From: Rhodobacteraceae bacterium CG17_big_fil_post_rev_8_21_14_2_50_63_15
GTDB lineage: Bacteria; Pseudomonadota; Alphaproteobacteria; Rhodobacterales; Rhodobacteraceae
Reading direction: 5' to 3'
DNA: 56,059 nt
NCBI GenBank assembly: GCA_002783205.1
Contig: PFEY01000101.1
Coordinates: 14,101-70,159 of the forward strand
Part shown: in pieces, positions 9,006-18,500 of the stretch
Numbering within the stretch: position 1 is the first letter of the stretch
Layout of the letters: each line of letters begins with the position of its first letter
Notes under the pieces: model-generated
The model's database searches: none
Told to the model about the DNA's origin: nothing
What the model saw: only the letters and a program-made list of their open reading frames with translations
Position numbers and translations under genes: made by a program

Positions 9006-9053
9006 TCCCCGCCATGATAGCCGTGAAACTGGGTGAGATTGAAGGTGGTGAAA

Positions 9054-9917
9054 ATGGACGCGCGTAGCAATACGACGCCGGTCATCATCAAACGGAAAAA
9101 GGTCACTGGCGGCGGCGGTCATCATGGCGGTGCCTGGAAAGTGGCATACGCCGACTTCGTTACCGCCATGATGGCATTTTTCCTGCTGATGTGGCTCTTG
9201 GGTGCGACAACAGAACAACAACGCAAGGGGATCGCCGATTATTTCAGCCCGACTTTGCCTATCAGCCGGATTTCTGGCGGCGGCGATGGAGCCTTCGGCG
9301 GCGACACCATGTTTTCAGAGGATGCCCTACCGCAGAATGGCACCGGAGCCACGGACCTGTACACGACAGAAAGCAGACAGGCACGGGGCGAGATGGGCCT
9401 CACGCTCGACGACACTCAAACCGCCACGACGCAGAAAGATGCCAACAGCTTTGCCACCATCGAGGACGCCCTGCTGGCCTTGAAGGGTGACAGTATGGTG
9501 GCAGATGAAATGCTCCGCCATATCCTCACCAAAGTAACCGATGAAGGATTGGTGATCGAGATTTCCGATCTCGAGGGCGCAGAAATGTTCGCCGCGCAGA
9601 CGTCAGAAGCAACACCTCTGCTTCAGGACATCGCGGCATTGATCGCAAATGTCAGCGATCTCGTTGAGAACGACATCGCTCTGGCCGGGCATATCCGCGC
9701 CCAACCGATAACACTTGCGCGCAACCCGGTCTGGGATCTCTCTATGGCGCGCGCCAATCAGATACGTCTTTTGCTGGAAAACGCCGGTGTGAATCGAAAG
9801 AGGATGCGCCGCGTCACGGGGCACGCTGACAAATCACCCGTGACGCGCGATCCGATGGCGCTGCGAAACAACCGTCTGGAAGTGATCTTGCTGCGATCAG
9901 ATTCCCGCAGGAAATAG
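9054..9917 (+). CDS. motB: Flagellar stator protein MotB
   Basis: A 287-residue stator subunit with one transmembrane helix and a C-terminal OmpA-like peptidoglycan-binding domain. From the ATG at 9054 the segment HHGGAWKVAYADFVTAMMAF places the proton-conducting aspartate at D34. The helix runs to about residue 52. The OmpA-like core includes RANQIRLLLENAGV and GHADKSP. GTG codons at 9033, 9045 and 9048 are alternative in-frame starts, but the ATG with GAAGGTGG upstream gives the normal N-terminus. motA lies 11 kb away in another operon, so the stator genes are split. Confidence 0.92.
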   Translation: MDARSNTTPVIIKRKKVTGGGGHHGGAWKVAYADFVTAMMAFFLLMWLLGATTEQQRKGIADYFSPTLPISRISGGGDGAFGGDTMFSEDALPQNGTGATDLYTTESRQARGEMGLTLDDTQTATTQKDANSFATIEDALLALKGDSMVADEMLRHILTKVTDEGLVIEISDLEGAEMFAAQTSEATPLLQDIAALIANVSDLVENDIALAGHIRAQPITLARNPVWDLSMARANQIRLLLENAGVNRKRMRRVTGHADKSPVTRDPMALRNNRLEVILLRSDSRRK

Positions 9918-9932
9918 ATCAAATTCTAACTG

Positions 9933-9947
9933 TTAGTCGTCCGTTAA
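9933..9947 (+). promoter_or_regulatory. CtrA-like box upstream of flgE
   Basis: TTAGTCGTCCGTTAA (TTAG-N7-TTAA) lies 56 bases before the flgE start and overlaps a CTAAC-T-GTTAG dyad at 9926-9936. It probably drives flgE-flgK-flgL-flgI. Confidence 0.55.
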
Positions 9948-10002
9948 AGCCATGCGCCTATGGCTGGTCCTCGACTTGGTTGATGCAGCAAAGGGTGTAT
10001 CC

Positions 10003-11304
10003 ATGACGATTTCCTCCTCTCTCAATGCAGGCGTCGCGGGTCTGAGCGCGAATGCAAGTCGTCTGGCAGCGATCTCAGACAACATCGCAAACTCCGCCAC
10101 CTTTGGCTATCGCCGGGTCGAAGCCGACTTTGAGTCCATGGTCCTTTCAACGAATGGTGGGAGCTATTCCGCCGGTGGGGTACGCGCCACCACCCAACGC
10201 CTGATAGATCAGGGCGGCTCGTTGGTCAGCACGTCGAACCCTACGGATCTGGCGGTGCGCGGACGCGGCTTCCTACCGGTCGCGCAGACGAGTGAAGTCG
10301 CGGTCAGCAACGGTAATCCGCAAATGCTGCTGACTTCGACCGGCTCTTTCCGTACCGATTCCCTCGGGCGCCTGGTCACTGAATCCGGTCTTGTGCTGCT
10401 GGGTTGGCCCGCTGCTCCCGACGGCACGGTACCCGCCTTTCCGCGTGACACGAGTTCAGGATTGATGCCGGTCCAGATTAACGTCAATCAATTGACAGGC
10501 GAACCGACGACGTCGGTCAGCCTTGGGGTGAACCTTCCGGCCACGGAAACCGATGCCCAAGCGAGCGGTGCGCCACAATCCTTGTCAGTCGAGTATTTTG
10601 ACAATCTTGGCCGATCCGAAACAATTCAGGTGACCTTCACCCCAACGGTTCCCGCCATCGGATCGTCTAACGCATGGACCTTGACGCTCGCGGATTCGGC
10701 TCAGGCTGGCGCGGTGATCGGTGAATACCAATTGACCTTCGACGATGCTCGGACCACCGGTGGCACTTTGCTGTCGGTCAATGCCCTCTCGGGTGGCGCC
10801 TATGATCCCGCCACCGGTCAGGTGATTGTCTCGGTCGATGGCGGACCGATCGAGGTCGGCATTGGCCGGATCGGGACGTCGGAAGGTCTTACCCAACTGT
10901 CCAACAGCTTCGCGCCACTTTCCATCACCAAGGATGGCTCGCCGGTTGGCAACATGGTGTCTGCGCAGGTGGATGAGAATGGCTTCGTCAGGGCCCTGTT
11001 CGACACCGGGGTGACACGCACCATCTATCAGGTGCCGCTGGTCGATCTGCCCAATCCCAACGGTTTGGTCGCTCTGGACCAGCAGACCTACAGACCATCG
11101 CCCGAGAGCGGATCGTTCTTTCTCTGGAATGCGGGTGACGGGCCGACCGGTGACATCGTGGCCTTTGCACGCGAGGAATCGGCGACCGATGTGGCCGGTG
11201 AACTGACCGCGATGATCCAGACCCAGCGGGCCTATTCCTCTAATGCCAAGGTCATCCAGACCGTCGACGAGATGTTGCAGGAAACCACCAACATAAAACG
11301 CTGA
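10003..11304 (+). CDS. flgE: Flagellar hook protein FlgE
   Basis: A 433-residue hook protein. The N-terminal rod/hook motif is SSLNAGVAGLSANASRLA followed by ISDNIANSATFGYRR. The C-terminal helix with TAMIQTQRAYSSNAKVIQTV completes the conserved D0 coiled coil. Start at ATG 10003, supported by AAAGGG upstream; an in-frame ATG 17 codons earlier lacks a ribosome binding site and would displace the conserved N-terminus. It heads flgEKLI, all hook, junction or ring components. Confidence 0.93.
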   Translation: MTISSSLNAGVAGLSANASRLAAISDNIANSATFGYRRVEADFESMVLSTNGGSYSAGGVRATTQRLIDQGGSLVSTSNPTDLAVRGRGFLPVAQTSEVAVSNGNPQMLLTSTGSFRTDSLGRLVTESGLVLLGWPAAPDGTVPAFPRDTSSGLMPVQINVNQLTGEPTTSVSLGVNLPATETDAQASGAPQSLSVEYFDNLGRSETIQVTFTPTVPAIGSSNAWTLTLADSAQAGAVIGEYQLTFDDARTTGGTLLSVNALSGGAYDPATGQVIVSVDGGPIEVGIGRIGTSEGLTQLSNSFAPLSITKDGSPVGNMVSAQVDENGFVRALFDTGVTRTIYQVPLVDLPNPNGLVALDQQTYRPSPESGSFFLWNAGDGPTGDIVAFAREESATDVAGELTAMIQTQRAYSSNAKVIQTVDEMLQETTNIKR

Positions 11305-11340
11305 GAGCGCTACACCCGCATGTGAGAGAAGGGGCATGGA

Positions 11341-12795
11341 ATGACCATATCAGGAGCGCTCTCGAATGCGTTGAGCGGGTTGACCGCCACGTCTCGCCTT
11401 GCCGACATCGTGTCAAGCAACCTCGCCAATGTACTGACCGATGGTTATGCGCTGCGCGACGTGACGCTTGTGGCCCGGAGCGACGGTGGGGGAGTGTCTG
11501 TTCAAGGCGTGACACGTCAGGTCGATGCGGGCCTCCTGGCCGATCGGCGCCTCGCCGAGAGCGGTCGTGCAGCAGCAGAGACGCGCGCAGGCTTCGCCGC
11601 GTCGTTGCAACGCGTGATCGGCTCCCCCGAGACCTCCGGATCGCTCTCGGCACGGCTCGCTACTTTCGAGGCCAGTCTCATCACCGCGGCCGCCCGTCCA
11701 GAAGAACCGAACCGCCTGCAAGCTGTCGCCTTCGCCGCGTCGGATCTCGCAGAGGGGTTAAACGGCATCTCTGCTCAGATCAGCAAGCTGCGCACACAAG
11801 CTGATGGTGATATTGCCCGCACCGTCGAGAGCCTCAATCGGGGTCTGGTGAATGTCGGTGCGCTCAACAAGCAGATAACCGCTGCACAGATCAACGGTCG
11901 CGAGTCGGCAGCGCTGGAAGATCAACGCCAGAAAGTGATCGACGGTCTATCCGCGCTTTTACCGCTCCGTGAGGTGCCGCGCGCCAATGGCGCCGTGGCG
12001 CTTGTCACTACTGGTGGCGCCATGCTTCTGGATGGGCGTGCAAGCCGCATCGAGTTTACGACCTCAGCAGTCGTTGCGCCTCACATGACGACCGCCAACG
12101 GCCTCTTGTCCGGCCTGAACATCAATGGCCAGACCATCAGTATCGGCGAGGACAAGGGTCCACTGTCAGGAGGGCAACTAGCAGCGCTTTTCGACATTCG
12201 CGACGACCTGGCAATCGAGGCACAATCGAACTTCGATGCCCTGGCGCGCGACTTGATCGAGCGATTTCAGTTGCCCGGCCTCGATCCCAGCCTCGGGGTC
12301 GGCGATCCGGGCCTCTTTACCGATTCAGGGACTTTCTTTGATCCAACAAATGAAATCGGGATTTCAGGACGCATTGCCTTGAACACCGCCGTTGATCCTG
12401 ACCGGGGCGGTGCCCCGTATCGTTTGCGCGACGGTCTTGGCGCGGTCGGACCTGGCGCCGTGGGAAATGCTGGGTTGCTGTTGGCCATGAGCGATATCTT
12501 GAAAACACCACGCAGTCTCGGCACCGGCCCATCGAGTGGCACCGCGCGCGCATTTTCGGGGCATATCGCGAGTGTCCTCTCAATCACCGCCCAGACCCAA
12601 TTGGCAGAAGATCAAAGGCTTGGCTTTCAATCAAGCCGGGCTCAAGAGCTGCGCAGTCTGGAACTGACCAACGGTGTGGACAGCGATGCCGAACTTCAGC
12701 GTCTCCTCGTGATCGAGCAGGCCTTTGGTGCAAATGCACGCATGATCCAGACGATTGATGACATGATGCAAACCCTGTTGAGGATCGGACAATGA
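11341..12795 (+). CDS. flgK: Hook-filament junction protein FlgK (HAP1)
   Basis: A 484-residue hook-associated protein. The N-terminus MTISGALSNALSGLTATSRL and the C-terminal IEQAFGANARMIQTIDDMMQTLL are the conserved D0 helices. The middle is variable, as usual. It starts 36 bases after flgE and overlaps flgL by 4 bases (ATGA). It joins the hook to the filament together with FlgL. Confidence 0.92.
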   Translation: MTISGALSNALSGLTATSRLADIVSSNLANVLTDGYALRDVTLVARSDGGGVSVQGVTRQVDAGLLADRRLAESGRAAAETRAGFAASLQRVIGSPETSGSLSARLATFEASLITAAARPEEPNRLQAVAFAASDLAEGLNGISAQISKLRTQADGDIARTVESLNRGLVNVGALNKQITAAQINGRESAALEDQRQKVIDGLSALLPLREVPRANGAVALVTTGGAMLLDGRASRIEFTTSAVVAPHMTTANGLLSGLNINGQTISIGEDKGPLSGGQLAALFDIRDDLAIEAQSNFDALARDLIERFQLPGLDPSLGVGDPGLFTDSGTFFDPTNEIGISGRIALNTAVDPDRGGAPYRLRDGLGAVGPGAVGNAGLLLAMSDILKTPRSLGTGPSSGTARAFSGHIASVLSITAQTQLAEDQRLGFQSSRAQELRSLELTNGVDSDAELQRLLVIEQAFGANARMIQTIDDMMQTLLRIGQ

Positions 12796-13802
12796 CCTTG
12801 CAAACCATCGGTGACATGACGCGGAGCTTTGCGCTGGTTCGCCAAAGCACCAACCTCAAGCAGCAATTGGGCCGTCTCACACAGGAACTGTCAAGCGGTC
12901 AGGCCAGCAATCTCACTGACCACCTGTCCGGCAATCTTTTGCGGCTTTCTCAGATCGAACATGACTCCGTCACGCTCAGAAGCCATCAGATTGCAGCCAG
13001 AGAGGCCGCTCTGGATGCGGCCGCCATGCAGGTTGCACTTGGACAGGTTCAAACCCTTTCGACTGGCCTAGCAGGAACGGCGATCACCATCGGATCGGCT
13101 CCGGGTGGCGCACAGATGGACAACCTTGCGGTTGAGGCACGCGGCACCTTGGGATCCATCATCGGGGCTCTCAACACCCAGGCCGCGGGGCGGGCCCTGT
13201 TCTCGGGAACACAGACCGACCGTGCTCCGCTCGCATCAGTAGAGACTCTGTTGGGTGATCTTCGTGTGGCAATCCATGGCGCGCACGGCCCTGCCGCGGT
13301 GCGCACAGCGGTGGACGACTTCTTTGACACCCCGGGCGGTGGCTTTGAAACTACAATCTATCTGGGTGGTACGGAGAATCTCTCGGCCTATGATCTTGGG
13401 GCTGGCGAGTCTGTTGCCCTGACGATCCGAGGGGACGATCCGGTTCTGCGCAATCAATTGAAACACGTGGCTCTGGTGGCTCTTTCAGACGACCTGGGCG
13501 CACTGCTTTCAGATGAGGATCGCCGCGATCTTGCGCGTGGTGCCGGTGAATCGCTGTTGGCTGGGCAGCAGGGTCTTGCTGCGTTGCGCTCCAATCTGGG
13601 ATTTGCAGAGGCGCGAATCGATCATGCCACAAGCCGCGTTTCCGCAGAGATCACGGCAGTGCAGATAACCCGCAACGATCTGGTGTCGGTTGACCCCTTC
13701 GAAACCGCTGCAAATCTGGAAAAGGTGCAGATCCAGATCGAGACGCTCTATACACTGACCGCACGATCCGCGCGCCTTAGTCTGGTGAATTTCCTGCAAT
13801 GA
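12792..13802 (+). CDS. flgL: Hook-filament junction protein FlgL (HAP3)
   Basis: A 336-residue flagellin-like junction protein. The N-terminal QSTNLKQQLGRLTQELSSG matches the flagellin N-domain pattern, and the C-terminal helix ends TLYTLTARSARLSLVNFLQ. It overlaps flgK and flgI by 4 bases each, so translation is coupled through the operon. Its position right after flgK separates it from flagellin itself, which lies at 36356-37231. Confidence 0.9.
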   Translation: MTLQTIGDMTRSFALVRQSTNLKQQLGRLTQELSSGQASNLTDHLSGNLLRLSQIEHDSVTLRSHQIAAREAALDAAAMQVALGQVQTLSTGLAGTAITIGSAPGGAQMDNLAVEARGTLGSIIGALNTQAAGRALFSGTQTDRAPLASVETLLGDLRVAIHGAHGPAAVRTAVDDFFDTPGGGFETTIYLGGTENLSAYDLGAGESVALTIRGDDPVLRNQLKHVALVALSDDLGALLSDEDRRDLARGAGESLLAGQQGLAALRSNLGFAEARIDHATSRVSAEITAVQITRNDLVSVDPFETAANLEKVQIQIETLYTLTARSARLSLVNFLQ

Positions 13803-14911
13803 GAGCGCAGTTCGCCCTCGCAGGTTGCTTTCTCAGCCTCGTCCTGACGGTTGTCCCTGTTCATGCCAGCCCGATCCGGATCAAGGATCTGGTTGAGTTC
13901 GACGGGGTGCGAGGCAATGATCTTGTCGGCTACGGCCTTGTCGTAGGCCTCAATGGCACGGGCGACGGGCTCCGCAACGCGCCCTTTACAGAAGAGATCA
14001 TGTCGAACATCCTTGAACGCCTGGGCATCAATGTGTCCGGAGAGCAGTTTCGACCAAAGAATGTTGCAGCTGTGTTCGTCACCGCTGAATTGCCGCCCTT
14101 TGCACGCGCAGGCGGCCAGATCGACGTAACCGTTTCTGCGATTGGCGACGCCAAAAGCCTGTTGGGTGGCACCTTGATCATGACGCCGCTCAATGCGGCG
14201 GATGGTCAGATCTACGCTGTTGCGCAGGGAGCGATCCTCGCCGGCGGGGTTGCCGCCAAGGGGGAAGCGGGCGGCGTGGTACAGGGCGTTCCCACAGCCG
14301 GAACCATCCCGGCTGGGGCCCGGATCGAGCGTGAAGCCGATTTCGAGCTTGCCAGCCTTGAAACCGTGCGTCTGGCTCTTCGCGAGCCCGATTTCACGAC
14401 CGCATCCCGCATCGAGAACGCGATCAACGATGCCGTCGGCGGAGGCGTGGCCGTCATGCTCGACTCCGGGACAGTGCGACTCAGTGTTTCGGAAATGCGC
14501 ACCACGTCACCTGCTCACGTTCTTGGCCAAATCGAGAACCTGCTGGTCGAACCCGAGCAAAGGGCGAGAGTGGTGGTCGACCAAAGGTCTGGCACGATCG
14601 TGATTGGGCAAGATGTGCGCATATCGCGCGTTGCTGTATCGCAGGGCAATCTAACGCTCCGGATCGAGGAAGCACCGCTCGTGGTGCAACCCAACCCGTT
14701 TGCGCGCGGCGAAACTGTTGTTGTGCCGCGTTCGAATACCCAGATTACCAAAGAGCCTGGAATTGCCCTTGCAGAAGTTCCGTCGGGCGCTTCGCTGTCA
14801 GAGGTCATTTCAGGACTGAATGCGCTGGGTGTCGCGCCGCGCGACATGATTGACATCCTCAAGAGCATCAAAGCTGCGGGTGCGCTGCATGCTGAATTTG
14901 TGGTGCGTTGA
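13799..14911 (+). CDS. flgI: Flagellar P-ring protein FlgI
   Basis: A 370-residue periplasmic P-ring subunit. A signal peptide (AGCFLSLVLTVVPVHA) precedes SPIRIKDLVEFDGVRGNDLV and GYGLVVGLNGTGDG, both highly conserved in FlgI. The middle has TVSAIGDAKSLLGGTLIMTPL. The end DMIDILKSIKAAGALHAEFV is the family's C-terminal signature. It is last in flgEKLI and faces fliP convergently. Confidence 0.95.
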   Translation: MRAQFALAGCFLSLVLTVVPVHASPIRIKDLVEFDGVRGNDLVGYGLVVGLNGTGDGLRNAPFTEEIMSNILERLGINVSGEQFRPKNVAAVFVTAELPPFARAGGQIDVTVSAIGDAKSLLGGTLIMTPLNAADGQIYAVAQGAILAGGVAAKGEAGGVVQGVPTAGTIPAGARIEREADFELASLETVRLALREPDFTTASRIENAINDAVGGGVAVMLDSGTVRLSVSEMRTTSPAHVLGQIENLLVEPEQRARVVVDQRSGTIVIGQDVRISRVAVSQGNLTLRIEEAPLVVQPNPFARGETVVVPRSNTQITKEPGIALAEVPSGASLSEVISGLNALGVAPRDMIDILKSIKAAGALHAEFVVR

Positions 14912-15058
14912 GCAGAAGCACGGCAAGAAGGGACGCCCAAGCAACGGCGGTTGGTCCGTGTCGCGCCCTCAAGATTTCGATGGGCAAAGCTGCTAATCCT
15001 GACAGGGCGCAAGTTTGCGCGCGAAGGGCAGCATGGACAGATTCGGGATAAGCCTGAA

Positions 15059-15082
15059 GGCGGTGCCCAATCAGGCACCGCC
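15059..15082. terminator. Bidirectional 9-bp hairpin between flgI and fliP
   Basis: GGCGGTGCC (15059-15067) and GGCACCGCC (15074-15082) pair perfectly around CAATCA. It sits in the 218-base gap between two convergent operons, where a shared terminator is expected. There is no clear T-run on either side, so rho assistance may be needed. The rest of the gap holds nothing I recognise. Confidence 0.6.
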
Positions 15083-15129
15083 ATAGCCCGTTCCCTCCTC
15101 AGAGACCGATCGACACAGCAACACATGCA

Positions 15130-15867
15130 TCAGAGATAACCACGCACCAGACTGTCAGCAAGCAGGGTCCAGCCATCGGCAATCACAAAGAAGGCCAGCT
15201 TGAACGGCAAAGATACAGTTGCGGGCGGCACCATCATCATGCCCATCGACATGAGGATCGCTGCGACGACGAGATCGATGATCAGAAACGGGAGAAAGAT
15301 CAGAAATCCGATTTGAAAGGCACGGGCTATCTCGGACAGCATGAAACTGGGAAGCAGTACCGAAAGTGGCGCATCAGGCCCGGATGGGACCAGCGCAGAA
15401 TCTGGCCGCAGCGCTGCCATGGCGGCAAATGTTTCCGCGTCAATTCGCCCGGCCATGAAAGCCCGGAACGGTACAAGGGCACGCTCCATTGCCAGGTCGA
15501 GCGGCAACTGCTCCTTCAACAACGGCTCGATACCATCGGCCCAGGCCTGATCAAAGACCGGCGCCATCACGAAATAGGTGAGAAAGAGAGAGAGACTGAC
15601 AATCAGCATATTGGGGGGCGATTGTTGCAGGCCAATCCCCTGACGCAGGATGGAAAGAACCGTCACGATGAACGGAAAGCACGTAACCATGATCGCAAGT
15701 CCAGGCGCGAGACTGAGCAAGGTAACAAGGGCGATAAGATGCAGGGTGCGTTCCGCCAAGGATCCTCCGTCGCCGAATGAAATCGATATCTCCTGCGCCA
15801 GTGCAGGCGTGCCACCAAGGCACCCCCAGAGCAAAGCGGCCGTGGCCACAAGGAAGATCGACCTCAT
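15130..15867 (-). CDS. fliP: Flagellar export gate protein FliP
   Basis: A 245-residue inner-membrane subunit of the type III export gate. The signal-peptide-like N-terminus ends near ALAQ. The hallmark ALVTLLSLAPGLAIM-type segment (LVTLLSLAPGLAIMVTCFPF) is near residues 47-66, followed by VLSILRQGIGLQQSPPN. The C-terminal helices include FLIFLPFLIIDLVVAAILMSMGMMMVPP. It is last in fliF-fliH-fliN-fliP and overlaps fliN by 4 bases. Confidence 0.95.
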   Translation of the reverse strand: MRSIFLVATAALLWGCLGGTPALAQEISISFGDGGSLAERTLHLIALVTLLSLAPGLAIMVTCFPFIVTVLSILRQGIGLQQSPPNMLIVSLSLFLTYFVMAPVFDQAWADGIEPLLKEQLPLDLAMERALVPFRAFMAGRIDAETFAAMAALRPDSALVPSGPDAPLSVLLPSFMLSEIARAFQIGFLIFLPFLIIDLVVAAILMSMGMMMVPPATVSLPFKLAFFVIADGWTLLADSLVRGYL

Positions 15868-16166
15868 TCCAGACCGTCTTGCAAATTGGCCACTTCGGTC
15901 AGCCGTACCGAAAGTTGACCTTTCTGATCCCCATCCAGTTCCTCAAGTTGACCCCGGGCAATCAACTTGTCGCCAACGTAAAGCTCTACGGCATCGTCGA
16001 CTCTCCGATCGAGCGGCAAGACTGCATCCTTGCCCAGTTTCAGCAGATCACGGATCAGGGGCCGCGCTTTGCCCACGGAAATCGTGATCTCGATCGGAAC
16101 GGATGAAAACGGATTGTTAGGAGCACTTCCCAGACTGTGGGTTTGATCCGGCACATTTTCCGTCAT
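15864..16166 (-). CDS. fliN: Flagellar motor switch protein FliN
   Basis: A 100-residue C-ring protein consisting mainly of one SpoA domain. Diagnostic segments are VPIEITISVGKARPLIRDLLKL and LPLDRRVDDAVELYVGDKLIARGQL. It overlaps fliH upstream and fliP downstream by 4 bases each. No fliM is recognised next to it, which is unusual because FliN normally binds FliM in the C-ring. Confidence 0.9.
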   Translation of the reverse strand: MTENVPDQTHSLGSAPNNPFSSVPIEITISVGKARPLIRDLLKLGKDAVLPLDRRVDDAVELYVGDKLIARGQLEELDGDQKGQLSVRLTEVANLQDGLE

Positions 16167-16750
16167 GCAGAGACCCTCCTGTTCTGCTCAAAGAATCCGG
16201 AGATCGCATCGTCGATCCCCTGCAACACATCCTGCATGTCAATTTGCTGTTCAGCTTCACCGAAGCGCAGATAGATCTGGCCACTGACCAGCGTGTCATC
16301 CTCCGTCAAATCGACAGAAGGGTCCCCGAGATCCGTCAGGATGCTCTCAAGAGCCAAGATATCGGCAGGTGCGCCCACGATCTGTATTGGCTGACGGCCA
16401 TGCTTGCGGGCGAGGTCATGCAGAATTTCGATCAGGCGTTGTCCCAGTGTCGCGGCGCTGAGCCGGGGCAAAACTGTGGCCGTCACCTGCTCAAAGAGCG
16501 GTCTCAGCGCTGCCAGGACGGAGGCGAAAGCCTCTTCATAGGTAAAGTGCAGATCCTGCAAATTCTGAGCAAGATCTGCTGTGATCCGCCGCGCATCCTC
16601 AGTCTGGGATTTCATCGAATCGTCCCAACCGGCCTGATATCCCTTTTCGAAGGCCTCAAGCCGCGCATCCTCGAGCGCAACATCGGATATCGCCAGAAAA
16701 TCACCGCGCGCATAGGCCCCAAAATCATCAAGCAAATGGGCAATCGACAT
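16163..16750 (-). CDS. fliH: FliH-type regulator of the flagellar export ATPase
   Basis: A 195-residue cytoplasmic protein, placed where FliH is expected: after fliF and before fliN. The middle (about residues 30-95) is predicted helical, with AFEKGYQAGWDDSMKSQ. The second half fits the FliH/V-ATPase subunit E fold (FASVLAALRPLFEQVTATVLPRL). Homology is diffuse, as usual for FliH. The call leans on position and helical pattern; FliI, its partner, is encoded at 33205-34569. Confidence 0.7.
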   Translation of the reverse strand: MSIAHLLDDFGAYARGDFLAISDVALEDARLEAFEKGYQAGWDDSMKSQTEDARRITADLAQNLQDLHFTYEEAFASVLAALRPLFEQVTATVLPRLSAATLGQRLIEILHDLARKHGRQPIQIVGAPADILALESILTDLGDPSVDLTEDDTLVSGQIYLRFGEAEQQIDMQDVLQGIDDAISGFFEQNRRVSA

Positions 16751-18378
16751 CAGACCTTCTCCTCTTCGCCTTCAAGCCAGCTGCGAAGGATTTCAACGGT
16801 TTCTTCCTGCCTTTGGCCGATCATGGTGCGCAAGCGGGCGACCGGGTCCTCGGTGCTGCGCTCCAGCGCCGGCGAGTCTCGCTCGGGCTTGTGCACCGCC
16901 ACTTCATCGGGGATCACAGAAAGCCCTGTCGCATCAAAATCGCCATCGTCGATCTCGCCGGTCAGCGCGTTGGAGGCCGGAGCCGGGGCACCCTGAACAC
17001 CAGGTCGGGCGAGCGCCACAAGGCGTGCCGGGGGCGGATCAGCCGGACGCATGATCAACGGACGAATTACAAAGAGACCAAGGATGAGCGAGACGAGAGC
17101 GAGCACGCCAACCTGGATCAGAGACATCAAATCAAACGCCAAGCGATCAAGAAGGCTGCTTTCCGCCAGTGTGCCCTCGGGCGCCTGGGTCTCGAACTGC
17201 ATGGTTCTGACCGTGATGACATCCCCGCGTGTCTCATCAAATCCGACCGCGGACGCAACGAGATCCCGCAAAGCTGAAAGTTCTTCATCAGAGCGAGGCT
17301 CAAAGATGGTGGTGCCGTTGGCATTTTTCGTCGTCGTCCCATTGACCAACACGGCCACAGTCAGGCGCTTGATCGCCCCAGGGGCATGGGTGATTTCGCG
17401 CTCGGTCTCGGAGACCTCGAAATTGACGCGCTCGCGGGTCTCATTTGCATTGCTCGCGGAGTTGCCTCCCTGCGCTGCATCACCTTCCGGAAGGTTTGAC
17501 GCCACGGTGACATTGGGCCCCGCTGTGCCAGACGACGATTTGATGCGTTCCTCGGTGTCTGTGCTTATCGCGACGCGACCTTCGGGGTCGAGGCGCCTTT
17601 CACGGATGGATTCGGTCTGCATCACGGTATCCACAGCCACCTCCACAACGGCGTTGCCCGGACCAACACGGGCGGACAAGAGCCGCTCTGCTCGGGACCG
17701 CAACATCTCTGCCCGATCATCGGAGGTGTTGCTCGGAGCCTCATCTGCCGCGCCGATCAGCCCCCCCTCGGCATCAATGACGGAGACATTCTCCGGTGCC
17801 AGACCGGCAACAGCGGAGGCCACGAGAAACTGCAACGCGCGCGCATGTTTTGGGGTAATGCTGCCACGAGCCGCAGTGATCGAAACTGACGCAGACTGTT
17901 GCACGTTCCGCTGAAACGGATTTGACCCGGTCGACGAGATATGAACTCTGGCGGCGCTGATGGCAGGGTGAGAGACGATTGTTCGCGCCAGTTCGCCTTC
18001 CTTTGCGCGCCAGTAGGCAGCATTGAACATCTGTGACGTGGTGCCGAAACCGGAGAGCCCATCGAGCAGTTCATAGCCCTTGATCGATGCGCTAGGCAGT
18101 CCCTCGCCTGCGAGGGTCAAACGCAATTCATCGCGTTGCGCTGCATCGACAAAGATTGCGGTCCCACGCACTTCATAAGGTGCGCCGATCTGCTCCAGCG
18201 CAGTGACCACTTCGCCTGCCGCACCGCTTTCGAGACCGGAAAAGAGCAGCGCCATGCTGGGCTCTGAAGCCATCCGGGCAAGGGCCAGAACCGCCCAGAA
18301 CATGGCTGCCGTCGCGCCCAGTACAAGAAGGCGACGGCGGGTGTCGAACGCTCGCCAGAGCTGAAAGATCTGCTGCAA
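16750..18378 (-). CDS. fliF: Flagellar MS-ring protein FliF, TTG start
   Basis: A 542-residue MS-ring subunit with transmembrane helices near residues 17-37 and 417-437. Core motifs include GEGLPSASIKGYELLDG and SAARVHIS near the ring-building domain. The tail RLRTMIGQRQEETVEILRSW resembles the FliG-binding end of FliF. I place the start at TTG 18378 because AGGAGG lies 7 bases upstream. The ATG at 18423 would put the start only 16 bases from the CtrA-like box and has no ribosome binding site. It is the first gene of the leftward fliF-H-N-P operon. Confidence 0.9.
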   Translation of the reverse strand: MQQIFQLWRAFDTRRRLLVLGATAAMFWAVLALARMASEPSMALLFSGLESGAAGEVVTALEQIGAPYEVRGTAIFVDAAQRDELRLTLAGEGLPSASIKGYELLDGLSGFGTTSQMFNAAYWRAKEGELARTIVSHPAISAARVHISSTGSNPFQRNVQQSASVSITAARGSITPKHARALQFLVASAVAGLAPENVSVIDAEGGLIGAADEAPSNTSDDRAEMLRSRAERLLSARVGPGNAVVEVAVDTVMQTESIRERRLDPEGRVAISTDTEERIKSSSGTAGPNVTVASNLPEGDAAQGGNSASNANETRERVNFEVSETEREITHAPGAIKRLTVAVLVNGTTTKNANGTTIFEPRSDEELSALRDLVASAVGFDETRGDVITVRTMQFETQAPEGTLAESSLLDRLAFDLMSLIQVGVLALVSLILGLFVIRPLIMRPADPPPARLVALARPGVQGAPAPASNALTGEIDDGDFDATGLSVIPDEVAVHKPERDSPALERSTEDPVARLRTMIGQRQEETVEILRSWLEGEEEKV

Positions 18379-18439
18379 GTCTCTGCCTCCTGATCCGTGG
18401 CCTTCTGCCCTTGGATGGCCCATCCTTCGCTGATCAGGC

Positions 18440-18454
18440 TTAACAATCGGTTAG
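18440..18454. promoter_or_regulatory. CtrA-like box between divergent fliF and fliL
   Basis: TTAACAATCGGTTAG is TTAA-N7-TTAG, one mismatch from consensus, and also fits the extended form TTAAC-N5-GTTA. It lies 61 bases from the fliF TTG and 46 bases from the fliL ATG and could serve both directions. Confidence 0.6.
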
Positions 18455-18500
18455 TTCCTCACAGGTATTGCTGCATTTGCCATCCGCTGGGAGAAACGCC

